From Pelagicoccus albus (GTDB lineage: Bacteria; Verrucomicrobiota; Verrucomicrobiia; Opitutales; Opitutaceae), in contig NZ_JACHVC010000006.1 in assembly GCF_014230145.1 (NCBI RefSeq), positions 496,001 through 560,000 of the forward strand: a stretch of 64,000 nucleotides of DNA, in the 5' to 3' direction. Position 1 is the first letter of the stretch. The number at the start of each line of letters is the position of its first letter. The notes beneath the pieces are model-generated. The model was not told the origin of the DNA and did no database searches. It worked only from the letters and a program-made list of their open reading frames with translations. A program made the position numbers and the translations under genes. Shown in pieces: positions 24,585 to 33,346 of this stretch.

Positions 24585-26597
24585 ATGGGACTTTTCAAGC
24601 TCAACGCGGACTATCAGCCTACGGGGGATCAACCAGCCGCGATCGAGACGCTTGTCGAATCGATCAAGGATGGGAACAAATTTCAGACTTTGTTGGGAGT
24701 TACCGGTTCCGGGAAGACTTTTTCCATGGCAAATATAATCGCCGAGCTGGACCGGCCGGCCTTGATTATATCTCACAATAAAACGCTAGCTGCTCAGCTG
24801 TATTCGGAATTTAAGCGCTTTTTCCCTGAGAACGCGGTCGAATACTTTGTTAGCTATTACGACTATTATCAGCCGGAAGCCTATGTCCCGTCCTCTGATA
24901 CTTTTATCGAAAAAGACTCGTCGATAAACGATGAGATAGACCGTCTTCGTATATCAACTACAAGTAGCTTGATCAGTCGTCGGGACGTTATCGTAGTCGC
25001 GAGTGTCTCCTGTATTTATGGCCTCGGTTCGCCGGAGGACTTCCAGGAGTTGATGATACCATTGAGGATCGGCGAGGAGCTGGGACGTGAGAATCTCTTG
25101 AATGGGCTCATTGAAATCCTTTACGAGCGTAATGATATCAGTCTGGAGCGAGGCCGTTTTAGGGTCCGCGGAGATGTCGTCGATGTGATGCCGGCTTATC
25201 TGGAGAAAGGACTGCGTATTGAGTTTTGGGGAGACGAAGTGGAGCGCTTATCCGAGTTTGACCCGCTTACTGGCAAAGTGATTCAGGAGTTGGATCAGTT
25301 TAATTTGTATCCAGCTAATCAATTCGTGACGACCCGTGAGAAAATGGAAGGGGCCGTCGAGCGAGTGAAGCAAGAGCTTAAGGAGCGTGTAGCGAAATTC
25401 GAATCCAAGGGGCAGCTTCTTGAGGCGCAGCGCATCAGCATGCGGACGAACTACGACCTGGAGATGATGCGGGAGGTTGGGTTTTGTAATGGCATTGAAA
25501 ACTATTCGATGCACCTCTCTGGCCGCACCCCGGGGGAACGGCCATTTTGCCTGATAGATTTCTTCCAAAAGGACTTTCTCCTTTTTGTGGACGAAAGCCA
25601 TGTGACCATTCCGCAAATCGGGGCTATGTACGCGGGAGATAGGTCTAGAAAGACGACTTTGGTGGAATATGGGTTCCGGTTACCCTCCGCCTTGGAAAAC
25701 AGACCTATGAACTTTCAGGAGTTTATGGAGGTGACAGGGCAAACTGTTTACGTAACCGCGACGCCGGCTAAATTCGAAAAGGAGAAGAGTGCGGTGGTGG
25801 CGGAACAAATTATCCGACCCACCGGCTTACTCGATCCTGTTATTACCATTCGTCCCACGAAGGGTCAGGTCGAAGATCTCATCTCGGAAATCCGATTAGC
25901 CATCGAGGCGGGAGAGCGAGTTTTGGTGACCACTTTAACGAAGAGACTCAGCGAAGACATTACGGCCTTCTTGCGTGAGAAGGATATCAGCGTGGAATAC
26001 CTGCATTCGGACATCGATGCGTTGGAGCGAGTCGAGATCCTTCGGCGTCTGAGAGCTGGGAAATTCGATGTATTGGTCGGGATCAATTTGCTGCGCGAGG
26101 GTTTGGATTTGCCCGAGGTCGCGTTGGTCGCGATTTTGGACGCCGACAAGGAAGGTTTCCTCCGTAGCGAAACCAGTCTGGTACAAACCGCTGGTCGGGC
26201 GGCGAGGCACGAGAAAGGCCGCGTCATCTTTTACGCCGATGTGGAAACTGATTCCATCAGGCGAACCATGGAGATCGCTGAGTACCGACGATCGAAGCAG
26301 ATCGAGTACAACGAGGCTCATGGAATTATTCCAAGAAGCGTTAATCGTGGCGACCAGCAGAGCTTGCGAGAGCTCATGGAGGAAGAGGAAAAGGATATCG
26401 CCTCCATGGTGGGAGAGGATGACGATGTACAGGCCGTCATCGATGAACTGACCGTCGAAATGGATGAAGCTGCTGCGAAACTGGAATTTGAAAAGGCGGC
26501 TTTGTTGCGGGACCAGATCGAGTCCTTGAAATCTGGCGACGCGAGCGGTCCCTCGGGCAAGAAATCAGGCTACGGTCGTAAAGGCAGAAGACGCTAG
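24585..26597 (+). CDS. uvrB: Excinuclease ABC subunit B
   Basis: UvrB verifies DNA damage in nucleotide excision repair and loads UvrC. The 670-residue protein has Walker A GVTGSGKT at 38-45, the damage-probing beta-hairpin region YYDYYQPEAYVP at about 92-103, helicase motifs (ILDADKEGFLRSETSLVQTAGRAARH) and a C-terminal UVR motif (AAAKLEFEKAALLRDQIESLK). Length and motifs are complete. The tail is basic (GKKSGYGRKGRRR). No LexA-type box was recognised upstream; the gene follows the symporter by 18 bp. Confidence 0.98.
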   Translation: MGLFKLNADYQPTGDQPAAIETLVESIKDGNKFQTLLGVTGSGKTFSMANIIAELDRPALIISHNKTLAAQLYSEFKRFFPENAVEYFVSYYDYYQPEAYVPSSDTFIEKDSSINDEIDRLRISTTSSLISRRDVIVVASVSCIYGLGSPEDFQELMIPLRIGEELGRENLLNGLIEILYERNDISLERGRFRVRGDVVDVMPAYLEKGLRIEFWGDEVERLSEFDPLTGKVIQELDQFNLYPANQFVTTREKMEGAVERVKQELKERVAKFESKGQLLEAQRISMRTNYDLEMMREVGFCNGIENYSMHLSGRTPGERPFCLIDFFQKDFLLFVDESHVTIPQIGAMYAGDRSRKTTLVEYGFRLPSALENRPMNFQEFMEVTGQTVYVTATPAKFEKEKSAVVAEQIIRPTGLLDPVITIRPTKGQVEDLISEIRLAIEAGERVLVTTLTKRLSEDITAFLREKDISVEYLHSDIDALERVEILRRLRAGKFDVLVGINLLREGLDLPEVALVAILDADKEGFLRSETSLVQTAGRAARHEKGRVIFYADVETDSIRRTMEIAEYRRSKQIEYNEAHGIIPRSVNRGDQQSLRELMEEEEKDIASMVGEDDDVQAVIDELTVEMDEAAAKLEFEKAALLRDQIESLKSGDASGPSGKKSGYGRKGRRR

Positions 26598-26614
26598 GTT
26601 CTCTCGCTACGACA

Positions 26615-26643
26615 CAAAAAAAGCGGAGGCCGAAGCCTCCGCT
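26615..26643 (-). terminator. Intrinsic terminator of the minus-strand TPR/ExbD operon
   Basis: AGCGGAGGC (26622-26630) pairs perfectly with GCCTCCGCT (26635-26643) around a CGAA tetraloop. On the minus strand the stem is followed by a run of Ts (A run at 26615-26622 on the plus strand). The hairpin lies between convergent uvrB and the TPR gene, but the T tract suits only the minus strand. Confidence 0.9.
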
Positions 26644-26678
26644 GAAATATTGACTAAGAACAAATTGATTTGGACCGA

Positions 26679-28070
26679 CTAGAGTCCGAGCGATGCGATG
26701 TGGACCTTGCGAACCTGCTCGAGGTAGCGGCCAATGTGATCTTGTGGATCGATGACCTGTACGCGCTCGAGGAGTGGGATCGCCTTGTCGAAACGCTCGC
26801 GAGCAACGTAGGAACGTGCCCAAGAGATAAGAGCTCGGGTTTCGTACTTACGAACCTTGGTAGCTCTTTCGAAGTAAAGATCGGCACGAGAGTATCCGTC
26901 TACGTCGCCCTTGTTGGAGTTGAACTCGGCTAGGAGGAGCAGAGCCTGTCCATCCATAGGGTCGCGTTCGATAAGCTCTTCCAAGATCGGCATAACGCTG
27001 TCTCCTGCACCAGTCGCGAGAGCGATCTGAGCTTCGAGGCGAAGGATGGAGAGCTTATTGTCGTCATCCAGTTTGCTGTCGAAGTTGGAGCGGATGTCTT
27101 TGATGAACGAAGAAGCCTGATCGTAAGTACCACGAGCAGTCATTGTTTCTGCTACGTTGACGTAGACCTGTGGGTCTTGGTCGGCATCCATCTTGATCGC
27201 GCGCTCGAAGTAGGTGAGAGCGAGCTCGTTCAAGCTGCGGGACATGTAGATGTTGCCCATGAAAACGAGGGACTCTGGAGTGGACTTGCCGAGGCGGTCC
27301 ACGATTTCCTGAATCGCAACAGCGGTTTCCGCATCTTCGAGACCGAGGTAAGCGTTTGCGGCGCTTGACCAGAGAATGTCATTTTCTGGATCGTCAACGA
27401 GGATTTGCTCGAGAACGGCGATACCTTCTTCGTATTTGCGCTGTTGGAGAAGGGACTTCGCTAGACCGACTTGCCAGTCCTTTACGGATGGATCCAGTAG
27501 GATCGCTTCGCGGTAAGCGGATTCTGCGGAGAAGTACTTTTCAGTATTCACGTAGCAAAGACCGAGTAGACCCATGGTAGTGGTGTCCTTGGCTCCGAGC
27601 TCGATTGCCTTAGTGAAGTCTGTGAGAGCTGCTTCGTAGCGGCCTTCTCTTACCTTCATGATTCCGGCATTGCGGAAGGCGCGAAGGAAGGAGTCGTACT
27701 TAGCGGTAGCCTTGTCGTAGTACTTGATTGCTTCCTTCATTTCGCCCTTTTCGGCGTAGAAGCCACCGGCAATGAAGTCGAGGGCTGCACTGGAAGAATC
27801 GGTAATGGCTTTCTCGATCATGGCCAAAGCCTGATCCTTGTCGCCGTTTTCTTTGAGAAGCTCGAGAACCTGCTTCACGATTACCTGTTCCTCTTCACTT
27901 AGCTCTGGCTCGGTATCGGCTAGGGGAACGTAGGAGTTTATGAAAGCCTTCTGGATCACAGGCTGGTTCCAGAATTCGGTATCTGTCTTGAATTGCGCTG
28001 ACAGAGATGCAACCCCAGCTAGGGCGATTACGCCTGTCGCGGCTGCTTTGATTGTTTTGCTGCTAATCAT
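26679..28070 (-). CDS. Secreted TPR protein, last gene of the ExbB/ExbD operon
   Basis: The 463-residue protein starts with a signal peptide (TGVIALAGVASLSAQ, cleavage near residue 25) and then holds about ten TPR repeats from residue ~75 to ~450, such as EMKEAIKYYDKATAKYDSF and KYEEGIAVLEQILVDDPEN. It is therefore periplasmic and likely a scaffold. TPR proteins end similar TonB2-type operons in gammaproteobacteria, where they support TonB-dependent uptake. It follows the second exbD by 34 bp and ends at the terminator at 26615-26643. Confidence 0.87.
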   Translation of the reverse strand: MISSKTIKAAATGVIALAGVASLSAQFKTDTEFWNQPVIQKAFINSYVPLADTEPELSEEEQVIVKQVLELLKENGDKDQALAMIEKAITDSSSAALDFIAGGFYAEKGEMKEAIKYYDKATAKYDSFLRAFRNAGIMKVREGRYEAALTDFTKAIELGAKDTTTMGLLGLCYVNTEKYFSAESAYREAILLDPSVKDWQVGLAKSLLQQRKYEEGIAVLEQILVDDPENDILWSSAANAYLGLEDAETAVAIQEIVDRLGKSTPESLVFMGNIYMSRSLNELALTYFERAIKMDADQDPQVYVNVAETMTARGTYDQASSFIKDIRSNFDSKLDDDNKLSILRLEAQIALATGAGDSVMPILEELIERDPMDGQALLLLAEFNSNKGDVDGYSRADLYFERATKVRKYETRALISWARSYVARERFDKAIPLLERVQVIDPQDHIGRYLEQVRKVHIASLGL

Positions 28071-28104
28071 TTTAACTGCTTTTCTTTGAAAGTTTAAGAT
28101 GGGT

Positions 28105-28518
28105 CTATTCGGTTACTGTTTTCATGGTCACCTGCGGGGCTCCGCCGGATTCGCATTCGTCGATGACAGCGACAACGAGTCGCATTTGAGCCTCAGGCTC
28201 TACATTTACCGTGATAGGGTGCTCTTCCTGGCGCATGGCTGGAGCCACGATTCCACGAACTGCACCAATACCAACGTCGCGATCCTTGTACATCACCTGT
28301 CCGTTGCGTCGGACGAGGAAGCTTACTAGCTCCTTTTCCTCATCCTGGTTTTGCGGGTTGCTGGTCGGGTCTGGCGTATTGGCCGCCAAGCCGGACTCTT
28401 CAACGAAGACGGTGGTTACAATGAAGAAGATCAGGAGAATGAAGACCATGTCGATCAACGGGGAGATGTTGATGTCTGTAGTCTCGTCGTCCGAATTTAA
28501 GTTTTTACGGTTTCTCAT
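28105..28518 (-). CDS. exbD: ExbD/TolR family protein, second copy
   Basis: ExbD works with ExbB to turn the proton gradient into movement that reaches the outer membrane through TonB. The 137-residue protein has the single N-terminal membrane helix with the essential Asp in PLIDMVFILLIFFIVTTVF, and a C-terminal periplasmic domain with TVNVEPEAQMRLVVAVIDEC. It is 10 bp after the first exbD. The two share the membrane helix but diverge in the periplasmic part, so they may form a hetero-complex. The linker here is longer and Pro/Asn/Gln-rich. Confidence 0.93.
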   Translation of the reverse strand: MRNRKNLNSDDETTDINISPLIDMVFILLIFFIVTTVFVEESGLAANTPDPTSNPQNQDEEKELVSFLVRRNGQVMYKDRDVGIGAVRGIVAPAMRQEEHPITVNVEPEAQMRLVVAVIDECESGGAPQVTMKTVTE

Positions 28519-28528
28519 GTCTTGCGGG

Positions 28529-28936
28529 TTAGTTCAGTGTTGAGACGTATATCTGGTTGGCTTTGGCCAACTTGCATTCGTCAACGAGACGTACGACCGT
28601 CCCGGCTTGTGCGTTCTGATCCGCTTGGATAATTACTGGGTAATTTTCGTTTCCGGCTAGAACTCGGCGTACTTGGGAGCGAATCCCTCCGAGTCCGTAG
28701 TCTCTTCCTCCGTAGAAGATGTTATTCTGGTCGGTGACCGCTATGAGAATAACGTTCTTGGGGAGGTCGAGTGAGTTGACGGCGCTAGGCTTTTGAATTT
28801 CCACGCCGGGCTCTTTCACGAAGACAGTAGTTACGATAAAGAAGATCAGAAGAATGAACACCATATCGATCAACGGGGAAATGTTGATGTCCCCGGCCGC
28901 TTCGCTGGAGGAAGCGGATTTCTTATTTTTCATCAT
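28529..28936 (-). CDS. exbD: ExbD/TolR family protein, first copy
   Basis: The 135-residue protein has the same architecture as its downstream neighbour: cytoplasmic head, one helix containing SPLIDMVFILLIFFIVTTVF with the key Asp, then a periplasmic domain with VIIQADQNAQAGTVVRLVDEC. Two ATGs stand in a row at the start. It lies 91 bp after exbB and 10 bp before the second copy. Tandem exbD genes occur in other TonB- and Tol-type operons. Confidence 0.93.
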   Translation of the reverse strand: MMKNKKSASSSEAAGDINISPLIDMVFILLIFFIVTTVFVKEPGVEIQKPSAVNSLDLPKNVILIAVTDQNNIFYGGRDYGLGGIRSQVRRVLAGNENYPVIIQADQNAQAGTVVRLVDECKLAKANQIYVSTLN

Positions 28937-29027
28937 GGTCGTTTAATTCCTTCTGTTTGGGGTTCTGCTTCATTGGGGCGGCAGCTAAGAGGCATGCCGC
29001 CCAAAGTTACGCAGGCCGTGTGATCTT

Positions 29028-30425
29028 CTATTTCTTGCCGTTCAGTCCGTTTACGAACGCTACGGATGCTTGCTCCATTTCGCCGAGCTTACCCTTAGCG
29101 ATACGGCTGAGGAGAGCTTGGCAAAGGAGACATGGGATCGCGACGATCAAACCGTACTCGGTCGTGATAAGCGCTACAGAGATACCGTCGGAAAGAGTAG
29201 CTGGGTCACCAGTACCGAAAACGGTGATAGCCTTGAAGGTATCGATCATACCGGTAACCGTACCGAGTAGTCCCAAGAGTGGGGAAGCGGCAGCTGTCAA
29301 AGCGATGAAGGCGATGAAGCGTTCGAGCTTTGGCTGAGCAGCGAGCAAGCGCTCGTAGAGAACTTCTTCGAGGAGTTCCTTGTCTTGGTCCGCGTGTTCA
29401 ACACCAGCGACGAGGAGATCTCCGAAAGGTCCGTCAACTGAGTTCGCAGCTTCCAGAGCTTGTTGCTTGTTGCCGGAATTGAGGCTGTCGAGGATGCGTT
29501 GAAGCGTACCTGCCTTCGGGCTCTTGACGGACTTGATTTCGAAGAACTTCAAGACAGAGAGAAGGATCGCTACGAAGAACATGCCGAGCAGAGGAACCAT
29601 TACGATACCACCCTTTTTGATGTGCTCGATGAGTGATTCGCTAACCAAAGCGATCTTCAGTGCGTCACCTTCAGTTGGGTCGACTGGGAGGAAACCTTCT
29701 CCGTTAGCGGTGAGGCTAGAGATTGTTGCCACTACTGGCTCTGGAACGCCTCGGCTAACTACGAGCGGGAAACCGATGTTGGTGTGGTCACCTTCAGCGA
29801 AACCGATGTTTTCGCCACCGTCGCCGAAGTAGGCGAATGGGCCTGCGAGCACGAAAGTACCGGAAACCTGTAGACCGTTCTTTCCAAGAGCGTCGCCTTG
29901 GATGGTGGTGCCGCCCATGACGTTGCGGATGCGGCCAAGAGAAGCCTTGATGACTGCGAGCTGAGCGGTGAACTTTTCAGAGTCGCTTGCGGTCTCGTTT
30001 TCAGCGAGGTGTTCCGCTGTGTCTGCGATTTCCTTGTAGTCCTGCAGTTCCGCCGCGTGGATGCGGGTGGAGAATTGCTTAACGTAAGCCCCCATTGTGT
30101 TGCGGAGGTAGATATTTTCATCGCTACGAAGTTTAACCTTCTTGCGGAGGTCATCGAGGCGAAGGTCGCTGCTGTCGCGAGTAGATTTCATCTCGTCGCG
30201 TTCCTTACGGAATTCGAGCACCTGGCTTTCCAAACGAGTCAGTTCGTTGGAGAGTGGAATCTTTTCGTTGGCGATAGTTTCGCGTAGGTCAGCGAGTTCT
30301 TGCTCGGCCGCTACCAAGTCGGCCTTGGCCTCTTCAGCAACCTGGGCGAAAGTCTTCTGGGCGTTCGCGGTGCCGACTGCGAGTAGAGCGGCGAGGGCGA
30401 TTGTGGTGAACTTTAAAGTCTTCAT
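29028..30425 (-). CDS. exbB: MotA/TolQ/ExbB proton channel protein with a long periplasmic N-terminal extension
   Basis: The 465-residue protein starts with a signal peptide (cleaved after about residue 22, ANAQ), then a coiled coil at ~25-100 and a soluble region to ~265. The C-terminal third is a normal ExbB channel: membrane segments at ~272-292, ~370-392 and ~415-437, with the GLLGTVTGMIDTF signature at 385-397. This fused form is known from DUF3450-linked TonB2 systems, where the protein is called TtpC or large ExbB. It sits between the DUF3450 gene and exbD in one operon. Confidence 0.9.
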   Translation of the reverse strand: MKTLKFTTIALAALLAVGTANAQKTFAQVAEEAKADLVAAEQELADLRETIANEKIPLSNELTRLESQVLEFRKERDEMKSTRDSSDLRLDDLRKKVKLRSDENIYLRNTMGAYVKQFSTRIHAAELQDYKEIADTAEHLAENETASDSEKFTAQLAVIKASLGRIRNVMGGTTIQGDALGKNGLQVSGTFVLAGPFAYFGDGGENIGFAEGDHTNIGFPLVVSRGVPEPVVATISSLTANGEGFLPVDPTEGDALKIALVSESLIEHIKKGGIVMVPLLGMFFVAILLSVLKFFEIKSVKSPKAGTLQRILDSLNSGNKQQALEAANSVDGPFGDLLVAGVEHADQDKELLEEVLYERLLAAQPKLERFIAFIALTAAASPLLGLLGTVTGMIDTFKAITVFGTGDPATLSDGISVALITTEYGLIVAIPCLLCQALLSRIAKGKLGEMEQASVAFVNGLNGKK

Positions 30426-30461
30426 CTAAAATTGATCCTTTCGAATTGGGTCTCGAGTGGG

Positions 30462-31238
30462 TTATTCGACGTCGGTGATGGTGATTGGCAGGTCGACGAA
30501 GCGAACTGTTTCCTCACGCTTCTGCATAGCGACCGCGTCAGCGATGTCGTTGGCGAGCGTGTTGTCCTCGAATCGTGTCCATCCGTCCTTTGCTGGGATC
30601 ATGTAGCCAGCTTCGCTACGGGTTCCGTCTACGTAGTAGGCAACTGCCAAACCGACGTAGAGGGTGTCGACGCGTACGCGCTCGCCCTTGATGTCGCGGA
30701 TTTCGTTTACGACAGTGAGCTGGCTGTTGAACTTCTCAATTTCTGTGAGAACACCGATGATGTTCATGATGCGAACTGAAAGGGTCGAAGCGTCGATTTC
30801 GCGCTTAGTCTTTGGGATACGCTGGGTGATGATGGAAAGCTTTTCCTGAAGGTTAGTAGGAAGATACTTTACCAAATCCAAGGTTGTCGCTTCGAGGTCG
30901 ACGATTTCGGATTTGATGATGGCGGAAGCTTGCTTGAGCTCCTCTTCCTCGTTCACGAGCTCGTCGCGGACTTTGTCAGCGTCGGTCGCTTCAGCTTCGT
31001 AGGATTCGATCGCCGCTTCGATTTTTTCGATTTCGTCTTCGAGGAGGTCGATTGATTCCTGGAGAGTCTGCTGTTCAACTGCCCACTTGTTTTTCTCTTC
31101 GGAGATAATCTTTTTGAGCTCTACCCATTCTTTCAAGGTGGAGCGAGTTTCCGAGAGGTGTGGAGCTGCATTGAGCACAGCAGCGCCTGCCAGGGCGAAG
31201 CCTGCGGCGATTAACATTACTACTTTGTTCTTAGTCAT
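30462..31238 (-). CDS. DUF3450-type secreted coiled-coil protein, first gene of the ExbB/ExbD operon
   Basis: The 258-residue protein has a signal peptide (AAGFALAGAAVLNAA, cleavage near 25), a coiled coil at ~35-115 (EEKNKWAVEQQTLQESIDLL), and a C-terminal domain with VRVDTLYVGLAVAYYVDG and GWTRFEDN. This order and these segments match DUF3450, whose genes head TonB2-type operons in marine gammaproteobacteria. Function is unproven; a periplasmic partner of the large ExbB is likely. It is the first gene of the operon and the promoter must lie in the 575-bp gap upstream. Confidence 0.8.
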   Translation of the reverse strand: MTKNKVVMLIAAGFALAGAAVLNAAPHLSETRSTLKEWVELKKIISEEKNKWAVEQQTLQESIDLLEDEIEKIEAAIESYEAEATDADKVRDELVNEEEELKQASAIIKSEIVDLEATTLDLVKYLPTNLQEKLSIITQRIPKTKREIDASTLSVRIMNIIGVLTEIEKFNSQLTVVNEIRDIKGERVRVDTLYVGLAVAYYVDGTRSEAGYMIPAKDGWTRFEDNTLANDIADAVAMQKREETVRFVDLPITITDVE

Positions 31239-31813
31239 AGTACGGTCTACGTTTAGTCGTAAGGATTTTCTATAGCTATAGTCTTAAAACTTAGGTGGTG
31301 GGTTTGCCTTCAGAAACCAGCTTTTCGGGGCTGAGGATCGTGATTTTGGCAGGGATACTTGGGAAATTCTTATAACGAATAGATAATGGTCAGCATTGGG
31401 TTTATTGCCTGCTGGCCGTGGGGGATGGGTTCCGGTCGGTGACCTAGGGTTAAATCACCTAGTTGGCGACGGGGGATTTTTTTTCTGGGTTTTGTTTCTG
31501 GGAGCTTTTTGGGACGGTATTGGGGTTCAGATCTGGGAGAAGACGAAAAAGGGGATGCAGAGGGGGTACTGCAAGTCTTTAGCGCTCTCGTAAATCCTTC
31601 ACTTGTAGGAGATGGTTGGGTTTGTCAATAAAGAGCTGATTATGTTGCGTAAGAATCGTTAATTTGTGTCGGATAAGGAGATTTGGCGGTTCCAGTTGTT
31701 GTCGGGCCTTCGCCTTTTGATCCTATCGGCGGGAGTTAAGATCTTGTTATGCTCTCTTCGAGCGGCAAGCAGGTCTACTTATGGCGCAAAACCGATGGTG
31801 AGGAGTGAACGCT
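31239..31813. other. 575-bp intergenic region upstream of the DUF3450-ExbB operon
   Basis: I see no credible gene here. A 65-codon frame at 31396-31593 is Gly/Trp-rich and lacks a clear ribosome binding site. The region holds the promoter of the minus-strand operon and the 3' end of ridA. Visible details are a 12-bp palindrome (31270-31281) and a CCTAG-centred repeat near 31443-31462. No convincing terminator for ridA was found. The length is unusual for this tightly packed window. Confidence 0.7.
31270..31281. promoter_or_regulatory. 12-bp perfect palindrome 32 bp upstream of the DUF3450 gene
   Basis: CTATAGCTATAG is its own reverse complement and lies in the likely leader or promoter of the ExbB/ExbD operon. 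It could be a regulator site or a fortuitous AT-rich palindrome. Confidence 0.3.
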
Positions 31814-32275
31814 CTACTTCAACTCGACGATGAGGCGAGTTTCGACCGCTGCATTCAAGGGTAGGCCATTTGAAGACAAAGCGACCCGTGTGTGTCTGCC
31901 GGATTCGCCGAATAGTTCCACAGCGAGGTCTGAGGCACCGTTTATGATTTTCGGGGCGTCTGTGAAACCGTCCACTCCGTTCACGAAGCCATCTATGTGG
32001 AGCAAGCGTCCGAAATCGTAGAAGTCGTTGGTAGCGACACGAATATGGGCCAAAGCGTTCAGCAAGCACCATCTCGCGGCGTCGTAACCCTGCTCTAAGC
32101 TCAAATCTCCGCCTACGCGTCCAGCGATTAGTTTTCCGTCTTGTATCGGGAGACTTCCCGAAACGGAGAGAAGCTTTCCGCTAATCGCGTACGGCAAGTA
32201 GTTGCCTTTGGCTTCGCCTGCGGGAGGCAGCGATAGGCCGAGGGCTTCAAGTTTCGAAAGGATTTGATCGATCAT
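31814..32275 (-). CDS. RidA family protein (YjgF/UK114)
   Basis: RidA proteins are small trimers; the best-known members hydrolyse reactive enamine/imine intermediates to ketoacids. The 153-residue protein resembles the YjgF-like subgroup of ~150 residues: LPYAISGKLLSVSGSLP, IAGRVGGDLSLEQGYDAAR, FVNGVDGFTDAPKIINGAS and SNGLPLNAAVETRLIVE. The subgroup's Arg near the C-terminus is seen in ETRLIVE. It is encoded alone, convergent to nothing, 45 bp from lipA on the same strand. Confidence 0.9.
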   Translation of the reverse strand: MIDQILSKLEALGLSLPPAGEAKGNYLPYAISGKLLSVSGSLPIQDGKLIAGRVGGDLSLEQGYDAARWCLLNALAHIRVATNDFYDFGRLLHIDGFVNGVDGFTDAPKIINGASDLAVELFGESGRHTRVALSSNGLPLNAAVETRLIVELK

Positions 32276-32320
32276 ATTTGGGGAAGAAGCGGCTCGGCCG
32301 TAAATTTGCTAAATCAGATC

Positions 32321-33202
32321 TCAGCTTGCCTCTGCCCTGAGCTTGTCGACTCCAGTGAAGTGCGAGGACTGTTCGTCGGCGTGGTAGGATGAGCGGACAA
32401 GGGGGCCGGACTCTACCTTTGTGAACCCGATAGATTCACCGTAGGTTTTGAAGTCGGCGAACTCTTCGGGAGTGACCCAACGCTCTACGGGTAGGTGCTT
32501 GCTGGTGGGTTGAAGGTATTGTCCTAGAGTGAGAATCTTTACGTCGATCTCTCGCAGGTCACGCATCGCTTGTTGGACCTCTTCCTTTTCTTCGCCAAGT
32601 CCAAGCATCAAGCCTGATTTGGCGACAAAACCACGCTTCGCGGCATGGGCGAGGATTTTGAGGGAACGCTCGTAGCGAGCTTGTACGCGGACGGGCTTCT
32701 GGAGTCGCTCAACGGTCTCGACGTTATGGTTGAAGATGTCTGGCTCGGCATCGAGCACGATATCGAGTTGCTCAGTTTTTCCGCGGAAGTCGGGAGTGAG
32801 CACTTCGATCGCGGTGGAGGGGCATCTGTGGCGGATGGCACGTATAGTAGCAGCCCAGACGCTGGCTCCTCCGTCCTTCAACTCGTCACGTGTCACCGAA
32901 GTGATTACGCAGTGCTTCAAATTCATAGTCGCTACGGCCTCCGCAACTCGTGCCGGCTCGCCGATGTCGTATTCTGTGGGACGTCCGGTTTGGATCGCGC
33001 AAAAGTTGCACGACCGCGTGCAGACGTTTCCCAAAATCATGACTGTAGCGGTTCCTCGGGACCAGCATTCGCCCATGTTTGGGCACTGGGCGCTTTGGCA
33101 GACGGTGTGAAGTCCTTTATCATCTACGAGCTTGCGGACATCTCCGTATCCCTTGCCGCTTGGAAGTTTGGCTCTGAGCCAATCTGGCTTTCGCATAGTC
33201 AT
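32321..33202 (-). CDS. lipA: Lipoyl synthase
   Basis: LipA is a radical-SAM enzyme that inserts two sulfur atoms into octanoyl groups on carrier proteins. The 293-residue protein has the auxiliary cluster cysteines CQSAQCPNMGECW, the radical-SAM CTRSCNFCAIQTGRP, and the C-terminal GPLVRSSYHADEQ motif holding the conserved RSSY. Both iron-sulfur cluster sites are complete. The start at the ATG of MTMRKPDWLR is consistent with the family. No lipB or lplA gene is in the window. Confidence 0.97.
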   Translation of the reverse strand: MTMRKPDWLRAKLPSGKGYGDVRKLVDDKGLHTVCQSAQCPNMGECWSRGTATVMILGNVCTRSCNFCAIQTGRPTEYDIGEPARVAEAVATMNLKHCVITSVTRDELKDGGASVWAATIRAIRHRCPSTAIEVLTPDFRGKTEQLDIVLDAEPDIFNHNVETVERLQKPVRVQARYERSLKILAHAAKRGFVAKSGLMLGLGEEKEEVQQAMRDLREIDVKILTLGQYLQPTSKHLPVERWVTPEEFADFKTYGESIGFTKVESGPLVRSSYHADEQSSHFTGVDKLRAEAS

Positions 33203-33346
33203 AAGCGATCATGAGAGTAGTCTAAGTGGGAAAAACTCAACCCTCAAATGTGGAGGGAAGGTACAATACTGCCCCTTATGCGCGGCCTGCAGGAGAAAGG
33301 CTTTGATCTTTTCCGATCCTGTTGCGTAATCCCTGCCTTTCCGATT

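Noticed and set aside
31396-31593. 65-codon open frame upstream of the ExbB operon
   Set aside because: Gly/Trp/Phe-rich composition, no ribosome site, no domain; best explained as chance in a gap.
33248-33346. 33-codon N-terminal extension of lysS
   Set aside because: No LysRS has such a leader; the ATG at 33347 starts just before the conserved N-terminal region.
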